From DATGWF01 sp035299585 (GTDB lineage Bacteria > Actinomycetota > Actinomycetes > Actinomycetales > Microbacteriaceae): a stretch of 64,000 bases of DNA. The stretch spans positions 10,692-74,691 of the forward strand of contig DATGWF010000077.1 of the NCBI GenBank assembly GCA_035299585.1, written 5' to 3'. The notes below the pieces were generated by a model. It ran no database searches. It was not told the DNA's origin and worked only from the letters and a program-made list of their open reading frames with translations. A program made the position numbers and the translations under genes. Position 1 is the first letter of the stretch. Every line of letters begins with the position of its first letter. This document shows positions 18,939 to 27,099 of the stretch, piece after piece.

Positions 18939-20450
18939 ATGTCGAAGGTTGTCGTCGCACTCGACCAGGGCACGACCTCGAGTCGCGCCATCCTGTTCGA
19001 CCATTCCGGAACGATTGTGTCGGTCGGGCAGAAAGAACACGCCCAACATTTCCCACAGCCCGGTTGGGTCGAGCATGACGCACGCGAAATTTGGCGCAAC
19101 GTCGCCGAAGTGATTGGCAGTGCCCTCGGAAGCGCCCACCTCACCCGGCACGATGTCGTCGCCGTGGGCATCACCAACCAGCGCGAAACGACGGTCCTGT
19201 GGGACCGCTCGACGGGGGAACCCATCGGGCCAGCCATCGTGTGGCAAGACGTCAGAACCCAACCGCTGGTCGATTCGGTGATCGCCTCTGGCCGCGCGGC
19301 TCGGATCACGGAACGCACTGGACTTCCGCTCAGCCCCTATTTTTCCGCGAGCAAGATCGCGTGGATGCTCGAGCAATTCGGCGTACGTGAGCGAGCCGAG
19401 CGCGGCGAACTTGCCTTCGGCACGATGGATAGCTGGCTCCTCTGGAACCTCACCGGCGGCCCCAGCGGTGGCGTCCACGCCACCGATGTGACGAACGCAA
19501 GCCGGACCCTCCTGATGGATGTGGGCTCTCTCGACTGGAGCGACGAACTCCTCGAGGTGTGGCGGATTCCGCGCGCGCTCCTTCCCGACATTCGCCCCTC
19601 GGTCGGTGACTTCGGCACCATTGCCGAATCCTCGCTCTTGCGCGGCGTCCCCATTACCGGGATTCTTGGCGACCAGCAGGCGGCCCTGTTCGGCCAGGCG
19701 GGCTTCACGGCCGGCGCGAGCAAGGCGACCTACGGCACCGGCGGCTTCGTCATGGTGCAGACCGGCACCGACGTCGTTCGCTCCCGGAACGGTCTCATCA
19801 CCACGGTCGCCTACCAGCGCGAGGGAGAGCCCGCACAGTTCGCGCTCGAGGGCTCGGTGGCCGTTGCCGGTTCGCTCGTGCAATGGTTGCGCGACAATCT
19901 CGGCCTCGTCGCATCGGCGGCCGAGGCCGCAGCGCTCGCCGCGGACGTGCAGGACAATGGCGGCGTCTATTTCGTACCCGCCTTCTCTGGTCTGTTTGCC
20001 CCGTATTGGCGTCCCGACGCGCGCGGAGCCATCGTTGGGCTCACGCGCTTTGCCGACAAGCGACACCTCGCGCGTGCGGCGATCGAGTCGACAGCGTTCC
20101 AAATCGCCGACGTGCTCGAGGCGGTTGCCGCCGATGCCGGAGCGACCCTGACCGAGCTTCGTGTGGATGGCGGCATGGCGGTGAACGGCCAGCTCATGCA
20201 GTTCCAGGCGGACCTCCTCGGCGTGCCCGTGGTGCGGCCGCGCGTTGTCGAAACCACCGCGCTCGGAGCCGCCTATGCCGCGGGCCTCGCGGTCGGCTAC
20301 TGGACTGACCTTGACGACGTGCGCGCGAACTGGCACGAGGACCAGCGTTGGCTCCCGGCCATGGCCGTTCCGGAGCGCGACCGGTTGCTGCGGCAGTGGA
20401 AGAAGGCGGTTTCGAAATCCCTCGACTGGGTGGATGCGGATACGCTCTAG
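18939..20450 (+). CDS. glpK: Glycerol kinase
   Basis: Phosphorylates glycerol to the glpD substrate. The 503-residue FGGY-family kinase begins MSKVVVALDQGTTSSRAILF and carries GITNQRETTVLWDRSTG, the FGGY_1 region, and GGMAVNGQLMQFQADLLG near the C-terminus. Length is the family norm. It is coupled to glpD with a 2-nt gap. A -10 hexamer for the next gene lies inside its last codons. Confidence 0.97.
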   Translation: MSKVVVALDQGTTSSRAILFDHSGTIVSVGQKEHAQHFPQPGWVEHDAREIWRNVAEVIGSALGSAHLTRHDVVAVGITNQRETTVLWDRSTGEPIGPAIVWQDVRTQPLVDSVIASGRAARITERTGLPLSPYFSASKIAWMLEQFGVRERAERGELAFGTMDSWLLWNLTGGPSGGVHATDVTNASRTLLMDVGSLDWSDELLEVWRIPRALLPDIRPSVGDFGTIAESSLLRGVPITGILGDQQAALFGQAGFTAGASKATYGTGGFVMVQTGTDVVRSRNGLITTVAYQREGEPAQFALEGSVAVAGSLVQWLRDNLGLVASAAEAAALAADVQDNGGVYFVPAFSGLFAPYWRPDARGAIVGLTRFADKRHLARAAIESTAFQIADVLEAVAADAGATLTELRVDGGMAVNGQLMQFQADLLGVPVVRPRVVETTALGAAYAAGLAVGYWTDLDDVRANWHEDQRWLPAMAVPERDRLLRQWKKAVSKSLDWVDADTL

Positions 20451-20452
20451 CC
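20441..20452 (+). promoter_or_regulatory. Leaderless-type -10 element for the DUF1801 gene
   Basis: TACGCT (20441-20446) sits within the last codons of glpK. The 6-nt spacer includes the glpK TAG, and ATG follows at 20453. Confidence 0.5.
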
Positions 20453-20806
20453 ATGGCAGCGAAACCCACCACGATCGAGGAGTACCTCGACTCGCTCGGC
20501 GATGTGCGCGCGGAGACCACGCGGGCAATCATCGAGTCCGTCCTCTCCGATTTCCCCACCGCCACCGTGAAGATCGCCTGGAACTTCCCGCAAATTCAAG
20601 TCGACGGACAGTACGTCCTCGGCATCTCCGCCGCGAAGAGTTGGCTCATGCTCGCGAGTTGGAGCGACGGGTTTATGGAGCGCTTCGCCGAACGGCTCTC
20701 CGGCTACGAAATCAACAAGCGCACCTTCCGGGTGCCCGTCGACTGGACCCCCGACCGTGCGCTGCTGCACGACCTCGTCGCCGACCGTCTCACCGAACTG
20801 AGCTGA
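20453..20806 (+). CDS. DUF1801 (YdhG-like) domain protein
   Basis: A 117-residue cytoplasmic protein, MAAKPTTIEEYLDSLGDVRAE, with the DUF1801 pattern of an N-terminal helix pair followed by KIAWNFPQIQVDGQYV and a C-terminal RTFRVPVDWTPDRALLHDLV. Bacillus YdhG/Fra is a frataxin-like iron chaperone, but most family members have no known role. The start follows the glpK stop by 2 nt and matches a leaderless promoter. The last codons (TELS, stop) are the first copy of a 23-bp tandem repeat that continues downstream. Confidence 0.8.
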   Translation: MAAKPTTIEEYLDSLGDVRAETTRAIIESVLSDFPTATVKIAWNFPQIQVDGQYVLGISAAKSWLMLASWSDGFMERFAERLSGYEINKRTFRVPVDWTPDRALLHDLVADRLTELS

Positions 20807-20881
20807 ATCGCCTCACCGAACTCGGCTGAATCGCCTCACCGAACTCGGCTGAATCGCCTCGCGGAACTCGGCTGAATTGCC
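20792..20881 (+). repeat. 23-bp tandem repeat, about 3.9 copies, spanning the DUF1801 stop codon
   Basis: Units at 20792-20814, 20815-20837, 20838-20860 and a partial one at 20861-20881. Consensus ACCGAACTCGGCTGAATCGC plus CTC. Copies 2 and 3 are identical; copy 1 differs at the TGAG of the coding end, and copy 4 at its first bases and in the TTG. Each unit carries a TGA, so read-through would not extend the protein. Confidence 0.95.
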
Positions 20882-20945
20882 ATCCGCGGGATCAAAGCGG
20901 ACTCGACCCGTCCGGATGCGCACTGAGCATCCCTCCCAGACATAC

Positions 20946-20979
20946 GATGATGGGCCCGCCAAGTGGCGGGCCCATCATC
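20946..20979 (-). terminator. Strong hairpin terminator after sdhB
   Basis: A perfect 15-bp stem (GATGATGGGCCCGCC and complement) with a 4-nt loop, 20 nt past the sdhB stop. It could also serve the convergent DUF1801 transcript. Confidence 0.8.
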
Positions 20980-20999
20980 CTGTGAGCGAGAGTTGCGAG

Positions 21000-21752
21000 C
21001 TAGCGACCGCGGATGACGGCCTGCTTGACCTCGGCGATCGCCTTGGTGACCTCGATGCCACGCGGGCAGGCCTCTGAGCAGTTGAAGGTGGTGCGGCAGC
21101 GCCACACACCCTCTTTGTCGTTGAGGATGTCGAGACGCACCTGCGAGGCCTCGTCACGCGAGTCAAAAATGAAGCGGTGGGCGTTGACGATGGCGGCCGG
21201 GCCGAAGTACTGTCCGTCGGTCCAGAACACCGGGCAGCTCGAGGTGCAGGCGGCACAGAGGATGCACTTCGTGGTGTCGTCAAAGCGCTCGCGGTCGTCG
21301 ATCGACTGGATGCGCTCCTTGCCCGGCTCGGGCGCGGTCGACGAGATGAGGAACGGCTGGATCTCACGGTAGGCCGCGAAGAACGGCTCCATGTCGACGA
21401 TGAGGTCCTTCTCGAGCGGCAGACCCTTGATGGCCTCGACCGTGATCGGCTTCGAAATATCGAGGTCCTTGATGAGGGTCTTGCAGGCCAGGCGGTTACG
21501 GCCGTTGATGCGCATCGCATCCGAGCCACAAATACCGTGCGCGCAGGAGCGACGGAACGTCAGCGTGCCGTCCTGCTCCCACTTGATCTTGTGCAGGCCG
21601 TCGAGCACGCGGTCGGTCGCGTACATTTCAACGTCGAAGTCTTCCCAACGCGGCTCACTGTCGACCTCCGGGTCGAAGCGGCGCACCAGGAACGTGACCG
21701 TGAACGACTGGTGGGTCGTCTCGGGCTGGGCCTCGGCTACAGCGGTGCTCAT
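21000..21752 (-). CDS. sdhB: Succinate dehydrogenase iron-sulfur subunit
   Basis: Carries electrons from the SdhA flavin to the membrane quinone site through three Fe-S clusters. The 250-residue protein has the [2Fe-2S] block RRSCAHGICGSDAMRINGRN (with Asp as one ligand position, as also in E. coli SdhB). The [4Fe-4S] and [3Fe-4S] motifs are CILCAACTSSCPVFW and CRTTFNCSEACPRGI. The start is ATG 21752 (MSTAVAEA), right after the sdhA stop. Last gene of sdhCDAB. Confidence 0.97.
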   Translation of the reverse strand: MSTAVAEAQPETTHQSFTVTFLVRRFDPEVDSEPRWEDFDVEMYATDRVLDGLHKIKWEQDGTLTFRRSCAHGICGSDAMRINGRNRLACKTLIKDLDISKPITVEAIKGLPLEKDLIVDMEPFFAAYREIQPFLISSTAPEPGKERIQSIDDRERFDDTTKCILCAACTSSCPVFWTDGQYFGPAAIVNAHRFIFDSRDEASQVRLDILNDKEGVWRCRTTFNCSEACPRGIEVTKAIAEVKQAVIRGR

Positions 21753-21754
21753 CC

Positions 21755-23596
21755 CTAGTACTTCCTCTCCATCGGCTGGTAGCGGGTAATGGTGACCGGC
21801 TTCCAATCAATCTTGATGTGGTCCTCAACCACGGAGGAGTGCGGGTCCCCGGTCAAATAGGCCATGGTGTGCACCAAGAACTTCTCGTCGTCGCGCTTCG
21901 GGAAGTCGTCGCGCATGTGGCCGCCGCGGCTTTCTTCGCGGTTGGCGGCCGAGGCGACAACGACCTCGGCGAGGTCGAGCAGGAAGCCCAGCTCGATGGC
22001 CTCGAGGAGATCGGTGTTGAAGCGGCTGCCCTTGTCGGCAACGGCAATGTTCTTGTAGCGCTCACGCAGGTTCGCAATGACGCCCGCCACGTGGGCGAGG
22101 GACTCCTTGGTGCGGAACACCTGGGCGCCCTTATCCATCTCTTCCTGCAGCTCCTTGCGGATCGCGGCGATCCGCTCGGTGCCGTTCGCGTTCCGCATCG
22201 ACTCGATGAGGTCGCGCACCGGCCCGGCCGGGTCTTCCGGAAGCGGCACGAACTCGGCGGTCTTGGCGTACTCGGCCGCGTTGCGACCCGAGCGCTTCCC
22301 GAACACGTTGATGTCGAGCAGCGAGTTGGTGCCGAGGCGGTTCGAACCGTGCACCGATACGCAGGCACATTCGCCGGCGGCGTACAGGCCCGGGACCACC
22401 GTGGTGTTGTCGCTGAGGACCTCGGCGTTCACGTTGGTCGGGATGCCACCCATGGCGTAGTGCGCGGTCGGCATGACCGGAACCGGCTCGACCACCGGGT
22501 CGACGCCCAAGTAGGTGCGGGCGAACTCCGTGATGTCCGGGAGCTTGGTCTCGAGCACCTCGGCACCCAGGTGGGTGCAGTCGAGGAGCACGTAGTCCTT
22601 GTTCGGACCGGCACCGCGACCTTCCTGCACCTCTTGCACCATGCAGCGGGCGATGATGTCACGCGGTGCGAGGTCCTTGATGGTGGGGGCGTACCGTTCC
22701 ATGAAGCGCTCGCCGGAGGCGTTGCGCAGGATGGCGCCCTCACCGCGGGCGCCCTCGGTGAGGAGGATGCCAAGACCTGCAAGGCCGGTCGGGTGGAACT
22801 GGAAGAATTCCATGTCCTCGAGCGGAAGTCCCTTGCGCCAGACAATGCCGACGCCGTCACCGGTGAGGGTGTGGGCGTTCGAGGTGGTCTTGTAGATCTT
22901 GCCGAAACCACCGGTCGCGAAGATGATCGACTTGGCCTGGAAGACGTGCAGCTCACCGGTCGAGAGCTCGTAGGCAACGACGGCCGAGGGACGCTGAACG
23001 GTCTTCTTGCCCTCCTTGACCTCGGTCATGACCAGGTCGAGCACGTAGAACTCGTTGAAGAAGTTGATGCCGAGCTTGACGCAGTTCTGGAACAGCGTCT
23101 GCAGAATCATGTGTCCGGTGCGGTCTGCCGCGTAGCACGAGCGACGCACGGGCGCCTTGCCGTGGTCGCGCGTGTGGCCACCGAAACGGCGCTGGTCGAT
23201 TTTGCCGTCCGGCGTGCGGTTGAACGGGAGGCCCATGTTCTCGAGGTCAATGACCGCGTCGATGGCTTCCTTGGCGAGGATTTCCGCTGCGTCCTGGTCG
23301 ACGAGGTAGTCGCCACCCTTGACGGTGTCGAACGTGTGCCACTCCCACGAGTCTTCCTCGACGTTCGCGAGCGCGGCCGCCATGCCACCCTGAGCCGCAC
23401 CGGTGTGCGAGCGGGTCGGGTAGAGCTTCGAGATGACAGCGGTACGAGCGCGCGGGCCGGCCTCGATGGCGGCACGCATACCGGCGCCACCGGCGCCCAC
23501 AATTACGACGTCGTACTGGTGGTAGTGCACGCCGTTTTCGATGCGCTCTTCGGCGTCAGCGTTCCAGGGGCTGGGGGTTTCAGTGCGGTAGGTCAC
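21755..23596 (-). CDS. sdhA: Succinate dehydrogenase flavoprotein subunit
   Basis: Oxidises succinate to fumarate in the TCA cycle. The 613-residue protein has the FAD Rossmann motif [15 protein letters not shown], the covalent-FAD histidine region [14 protein letters not shown], the active-site [15 protein letters not shown] and [13 protein letters not shown]. Length is usual. It lies between sdhD (10-nt gap) and sdhB (2-nt gap). Confidence 0.97.
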   Translation of the reverse strand: MTYRTETPSPWNADAEERIENGVHYHQYDVVIVGAGGAGMRAAIEAGPRARTAVISKLYPTRSHTGAAQGGMAAALANVEEDSWEWHTFDTVKGGDYLVDQDAAEILAKEAIDAVIDLENMGLPFNRTPDGKIDQRRFGGHTRDHGKAPVRRSCYAADRTGHMILQTLFQNCVKLGINFFNEFYVLDLVMTEVKEGKKTVQRPSAVVAYELSTGELHVFQAKSIIFATGGFGKIYKTTSNAHTLTGDGVGIVWRKGLPLEDMEFFQFHPTGLAGLGILLTEGARGEGAILRNASGERFMERYAPTIKDLAPRDIIARCMVQEVQEGRGAGPNKDYVLLDCTHLGAEVLETKLPDITEFARTYLGVDPVVEPVPVMPTAHYAMGGIPTNVNAEVLSDNTTVVPGLYAAGECACVSVHGSNRLGTNSLLDINVFGKRSGRNAAEYAKTAEFVPLPEDPAGPVRDLIESMRNANGTERIAAIRKELQEEMDKGAQVFRTKESLAHVAGVIANLRERYKNIAVADKGSRFNTDLLEAIELGFLLDLAEVVVASAANREESRGGHMRDDFPKRDDEKFLVHTMAYLTGDPHSSVVEDHIKIDWKPVTITRYQPMERKY

Positions 23597-23606
23597 GATT
23601 CTCCAG

Positions 23607-24035
23607 TTAGAGCGTCGAACAGAACGACGGCAGCAGGTCGGCCGGCGAAGACGGTGGGCAGGGGTCGAAGGTGAAAATCACGAGCGTGCCGAGCACGATC
23701 AGAATCGCGACAACCGACCAGATTGAGATGCTCAAAATGCGGGCTGTGCGCGGACGGGTGTAGTCGTTCGCAATCGTGCGCATGCCGTTGCCGCCATGGA
23801 TGAGCGCGAGCCACAGCAGCAGCAGGTCCCAGACCTGCCAGAACGGGTGCGCCCACTTGCCGGCAACAAAGGCGAAGTCGATCTGCTTCACGCCCTCACC
23901 GCCAACCATGTTGACGTAGAGGTGGGTGAAGATGAGCACCACGAGCAGCACGCCGGATGCACGCATGTACATCCAGCCCCACTTCTCCCAGTTGGTGCGG
24001 CGAACAGGCGTGCGAGGAGCGTCAATTGTCGTCAT
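23607..24035 (-). CDS. sdhD: Succinate dehydrogenase membrane anchor subunit
   Basis: A 142-residue protein with three predicted membrane helices (about residues 25-45, 65-90 and 100-125). The segment [18 protein letters not shown] in helix 2 carries the haem-ligand-type histidine of SdhD proteins. It forms the quinone-binding anchor with SdhC. It lies 9 nt after sdhC and before sdhA. The C-terminus is unusually Pro/Ser/Cys-rich ([17 protein letters not shown]). Confidence 0.92.
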   Translation of the reverse strand: MTTIDAPRTPVRRTNWEKWGWMYMRASGVLLVVLIFTHLYVNMVGGEGVKQIDFAFVAGKWAHPFWQVWDLLLLWLALIHGGNGMRTIANDYTRPRTARILSISIWSVVAILIVLGTLVIFTFDPCPPSSPADLLPSFCSTL

Positions 24036-24044
24036 CGTGCTCTC

Positions 24045-24464
24045 CTAGTAGCTGAAGATGTGCATGAGCTGACGGGGGATAAAGCCGGCCATCGTGATCG
24101 CCCAGAGCACGAGCACCACATAGAACATGGCCTTTTGGTAGCGCGTGCCCTTCGACCAGAAGTCGACCAGGATGATGCGCAGACCGTTGAACGCGTGGAA
24201 CACGATTGCGCCCACCAGGGCGATTTCGCCGAGGCCCATGATCACGGTCTGGTAGGTGCCAATCACCGCGTTGTAGGCGGCCGGGCTCACCCGCACGAGC
24301 GACGTGTCCAGAATGTGCACGAGCAAGAAGAAGAAAATGGCGACGCCGGTGATGCGGTGCAACACCCACGACCACATGCCTTCGTTTCCGCGGTACAGGG
24401 TGCCGCCGGGCTTCGTGGATTGTGGGACGTCGGTGGGGACTACTGTTCCTGCCTGCTTTGGCAT
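24045..24464 (-). CDS. sdhC: Succinate dehydrogenase cytochrome b556 subunit
   Basis: A 139-residue haem-binding anchor subunit with three hydrophobic helices. The family motif is RGNEGMWSWVLHRITGVAIF with SWxxHRxTG, and LLVHILDT carries the likely axial histidine. ATG 24464 is chosen because AAGGAGAG precedes it at a good distance; the frame is open further upstream without an RBS. First gene of the operon. Confidence 0.94.
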   Translation of the reverse strand: MPKQAGTVVPTDVPQSTKPGGTLYRGNEGMWSWVLHRITGVAIFFFLLVHILDTSLVRVSPAAYNAVIGTYQTVIMGLGEIALVGAIVFHAFNGLRIILVDFWSKGTRYQKAMFYVVLVLWAITMAGFIPRQLMHIFSY

Positions 24465-24513
24465 GAACTCTCCTTGTGGGTTCGTCAAGGCGTGAAGCAA
24501 TTGCCAATTGTTG

Positions 24514-24519
24514 AGTGTA
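24514..24519 (-). promoter_or_regulatory. Candidate -10 element of sdhCDAB
   Basis: TACACT on the minus strand, 49 nt upstream of the sdhC ATG, in a divergent region shared with manC. The leader contains two CAATTG hexamers. Confidence 0.35.
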
Positions 24520-24593
24520 GTCCGCTCTCGACGCAGTGTCGTACACGGCACGTTGAGCGGGACTGTTCACGGGCCGAGCGGCGGTCCGCTCGC

Positions 24594-24605
24594 TAGTCTG
24601 GAGGG
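24594..24605 (+). promoter_or_regulatory. Leaderless-type -10 element for manC
   Basis: TAGTCT (24594-24599), a 6-nt spacer GGAGGG, then GTG at 24606. The spacer looks like a ribosome binding site but lies only 1-2 nt from the start, too close to act as one. This favours leaderless initiation. Confidence 0.5.
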
Positions 24606-25754
24606 GTGAATCGCACGGCAACCGGGTCCATCCCGACCATGACGCAACCCATCGAGGGCTTCTATGCCGTCATTCCCGCTGGCGGAATTGGCTCCCGCCT
24701 GTGGCCACTGTCCCGCTCGGACGCCCCCAAGTTTTTGCACGACCTCACCGGCTCAGGGCGCACTCTTTTGCGTGCCACCTGGGATCGCCTTGCGCCGCTG
24801 GCCGGCGCAGACCGAGTGATGGTGGTGACCGGTCGGGCGCACCGCGCAGCGGTCGAGGAACAGCTCACCGGGCTCGCCGACGCCAACGTCGTGCTGGAGA
24901 GCGAGCCACGTGACTCCTCCGCCGCAATCGGTCTGGCCGCGGCAATACTCAACCGTCGCGAGCCCGGGGTTGTCATTGGTTCGTTCGCCGCTGATCACGT
25001 CATTCGCGGAGAGCGGCTGTTCCGCCGCGCGGTCACCGAGGCCGTTGCCGCGGCCCGCGACGGCATGGTCGTGACCATCGGTATCGCGCCGACCGAGCCC
25101 GCGGTCGGCTTCGGGTACATCGAGTGCGGCGCCGAGGCCGAGATTGCCGGTGCGCCAAGCGCGTTGCACATCGCCTCGTTCGTCGAGAAGCCCGACCTGG
25201 CAACCGCCAAGCGCTACGTCGATGACGGTCGTTTCCTCTGGAACGCCGGCATGTTTATCGCCCGCGCCGATGTGCTGCTCGAGGAAATGCGCAAGACGCA
25301 GCCTGAGCTCGTGGCGGGAATCGAAGAGCTTGCCGAAGCGTGGGACGAACCGGCCCTGCGCGGACCCGCGGTGGATCGCATTTGGCCCAAGCTCGCGAAG
25401 ATTGCCATTGACTATTCCGTGGCCGAGCCGGCCGCGGCTGCGGGCCGCATGGTGGTCATTCCGGCCGAGTTCGACTGGGACGACGTGGGCGATTTCGCTT
25501 CGCTCGCGAAGCTCAACACCGACGGCCGACCGAGTGACCTCGCCATTCTGGGGGAGCACGCTCGGGTGCTCGCCGACGCCTCGAGTGGAATTGTCGTGAG
25601 CCAATCCGACCGGGTCATCAGCCTCATCGGGGTCAAGGACATCGTGGTGGTCGACACCCCCGATGCGTTGCTGGTGACGACCACAGAACACGCGCAACGG
25701 GTCAAAAGTGTCGTGGACGCCTTGAAGGTTTCGGGCTCGACAGACGTCCTGTAA
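24606..25754 (+). CDS. manC: Mannose-1-phosphate guanylyltransferase
   Basis: Makes GDP-mannose for cell-wall glycans and mannolipids. The 382-residue protein has the nucleotidyltransferase signature VIPAGGIGSRLWPLSRSDAPKF, then TGRAHRAAVEEQL, FVEKPDLATAKRYV and the late LWNAGMFIARAD. The C-terminal isomerase half of bifunctional ManC/AlgA enzymes is absent. GTG 24606 is preferred on promoter spacing; ATG 24639 is the alternative and would remove 11 residues that are not conserved. Divergent from sdhCDAB. Confidence 0.93.
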   Translation: MNRTATGSIPTMTQPIEGFYAVIPAGGIGSRLWPLSRSDAPKFLHDLTGSGRTLLRATWDRLAPLAGADRVMVVTGRAHRAAVEEQLTGLADANVVLESEPRDSSAAIGLAAAILNRREPGVVIGSFAADHVIRGERLFRRAVTEAVAAARDGMVVTIGIAPTEPAVGFGYIECGAEAEIAGAPSALHIASFVEKPDLATAKRYVDDGRFLWNAGMFIARADVLLEEMRKTQPELVAGIEELAEAWDEPALRGPAVDRIWPKLAKIAIDYSVAEPAAAAGRMVVIPAEFDWDDVGDFASLAKLNTDGRPSDLAILGEHARVLADASSGIVVSQSDRVISLIGVKDIVVVDTPDALLVTTTEHAQRVKSVVDALKVSGSTDVL

Positions 25755-25814
25755 CTGCTCATTTGAGCAAGATTTCACCGTTTGATAACTGTTCCTTGTG
25801 TTTTCGCGTCGTCC

Positions 25815-25840
25815 AGCGGGCCGTGCCCACACGGGCCGCT
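25815..25840 (+). terminator. Imperfect hairpin after manC
   Basis: An 11-bp stem with one G-G mismatch and a 4-nt loop, 60 nt past the manC stop, followed by AGTTTAAG. A plausible terminator ahead of the nucleoside transporter genes. Confidence 0.45.
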
Positions 25841-25896
25841 AGTTTAAGAAGAACCGGGGTGTCGGCTCGGCGCCCCTTCCCTTATGGAGGACAACT

Positions 25897-26982
25897 GTGA
25901 TTACTCGTACCCGCAAGGTCGCAATGAGCGGCCTCGCGCTCGTGTCGTCGGTAGCACTTCTTGCTGCCTGCTCGAGCGCTCCGTCGGACTCGAAGCCGTC
26001 GGCATCGAGCGACTTCAAGCCCTGCATGGTTTCGGACTCGGGTGGATTCGACGACAAGTCGTTCAACCAGCTCGGTTTCGAAGGTCTGCAGAAGGCTTCC
26101 TCGGCTCTCGGCGCAACGCCGATCACCGTCGAGTCGAACGCCGAGACCGACTTCGGTCCGAACCTGCAGAGCCTTGCTGACCAGGGCTGCGAGCTCATTG
26201 TCTCCGTCGGCTTCGCTCTCTCGGCTCCGACCGTTGAGGCTGCGCTGAAGAACCCGGGCATCAACTACGTGCTCATCGACGACGCTGCTGACAACGACTA
26301 CAACGGCGAGACCGACGCTCCGAACATCGAGCCGCTGCTCTTCGACACCGCCCAGGCTGCCTTCCTCGTTGGTTACGCTTCGGCTGCAACCACCCAGAGT
26401 GGCGTCGTTGGCACCTTCGGTGGCATGAACTTCCCGACCGTCGCCATCTTCATGGACGGCTTCAAGCAGGGTGTCGAGTACTACAACTCGCAGAACGGCA
26501 AGTCGGTCAAGGTCCTCGGTTGGGACGGCAAGGACGGCTCGTTCACCGGTGGCTTCGAGGCCAACGACACCGCACGCCAGATCGCTCAGAGCCTGATCGA
26601 CCAGGGCGCGGACATCATCCTCCCCGTTGGTGGACCGATCTACCAGAGTGCCGCAGCCGCCATCAAGAGCTCGGGCAAGGAGATCGCCCTCATCGGTGTT
26701 GACGCCGACATCACCAAGACCGACCCGAGCGTTGCTGACATCGTTCTGACCTCGGTCCTCAAGAAGATCGACGTTGCTGTGAACGAGTCGGTCACCGCTG
26801 CTGGTGAAGGCAAGTTCGCCCCCAAGGCCTACGTTGGCAACCTCGCCAACGACGGTGTTGGCATGGCGCCGCTCACCAACTTCAGCTCGTGGATTCCGGC
26901 TGACCTGCAGAAGAAGGTTGACGAGCTCAAGGCTCAGATCATCGACGGCAAGGTCAAGGTCACTTCGTACCTCTCGAAGTAA
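25897..26982 (+). CDS. BmpA/PnrA-type nucleoside ABC transporter substrate-binding lipoprotein
   Basis: Extracellular receptor of a nucleoside importer. GTG 25897 follows ATGGAGGACAACT, a strong ribosome binding site. The 361-residue protein has a signal peptide ending in the lipobox LLAAC, then the Med/BmpA family blocks SDSGGFDDKSFNQLGFEGL, GCELIVSVGFAL and GTFGGMNFPTVAIFMDGF, including residues that contact the nucleoside in relatives. The pairing with YufO/P/Q-type genes, cdd, deoA and add supports purine and pyrimidine nucleosides as substrates. A stable hairpin follows the stop. Confidence 0.93.
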   Translation: MITRTRKVAMSGLALVSSVALLAACSSAPSDSKPSASSDFKPCMVSDSGGFDDKSFNQLGFEGLQKASSALGATPITVESNAETDFGPNLQSLADQGCELIVSVGFALSAPTVEAALKNPGINYVLIDDAADNDYNGETDAPNIEPLLFDTAQAAFLVGYASAATTQSGVVGTFGGMNFPTVAIFMDGFKQGVEYYNSQNGKSVKVLGWDGKDGSFTGGFEANDTARQIAQSLIDQGADIILPVGGPIYQSAAAAIKSSGKEIALIGVDADITKTDPSVADIVLTSVLKKIDVAVNESVTAAGEGKFAPKAYVGNLANDGVGMAPLTNFSSWIPADLQKKVDELKAQIIDGKVKVTSYLSK

Positions 26983-26996
26983 TCTCACTTCTCGTG

Positions 26997-27024
26997 CCAA
27001 GGGGAGGCTTCGGCCTCCCCTTGG
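26997..27024 (+). terminator. Intercistronic hairpin between lipoprotein and ATPase genes
   Basis: A perfect 12-bp stem (CCAAGGGGAGGC and complement) capped by a TTCG tetraloop, 15 nt past the lipoprotein stop. It may partly terminate transcription or protect the upstream message, giving excess binding protein over transporter. Confidence 0.7.
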
Positions 27025-27086
27025 TCGTTCCCGGCGCGCGCGCATGCTCATTTGCGCAGTGGCGTGCCCTTCTGCGCACTCGCTCT

Positions 27087-27099
27087 TAGGATGATTTCC
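27087..27099 (+). promoter_or_regulatory. Leaderless-type -10 element for the nucleoside ABC ATPase
   Basis: TAGGAT (27087-27092) with a 7-nt spacer before ATG 27100. With the hairpin just upstream, it suggests a separate promoter for the ATPase-permease part. Confidence 0.4.

Noticed and set aside
18627..20528. 633-codon minus-strand ORF opposite glpD and glpK
   Set aside because: It spans two well-defined genes in antisense and has no domain of its own.
21818..23674. 618-codon plus-strand ORF opposite sdhA
   Set aside because: Antisense shadow of a canonical succinate dehydrogenase gene.
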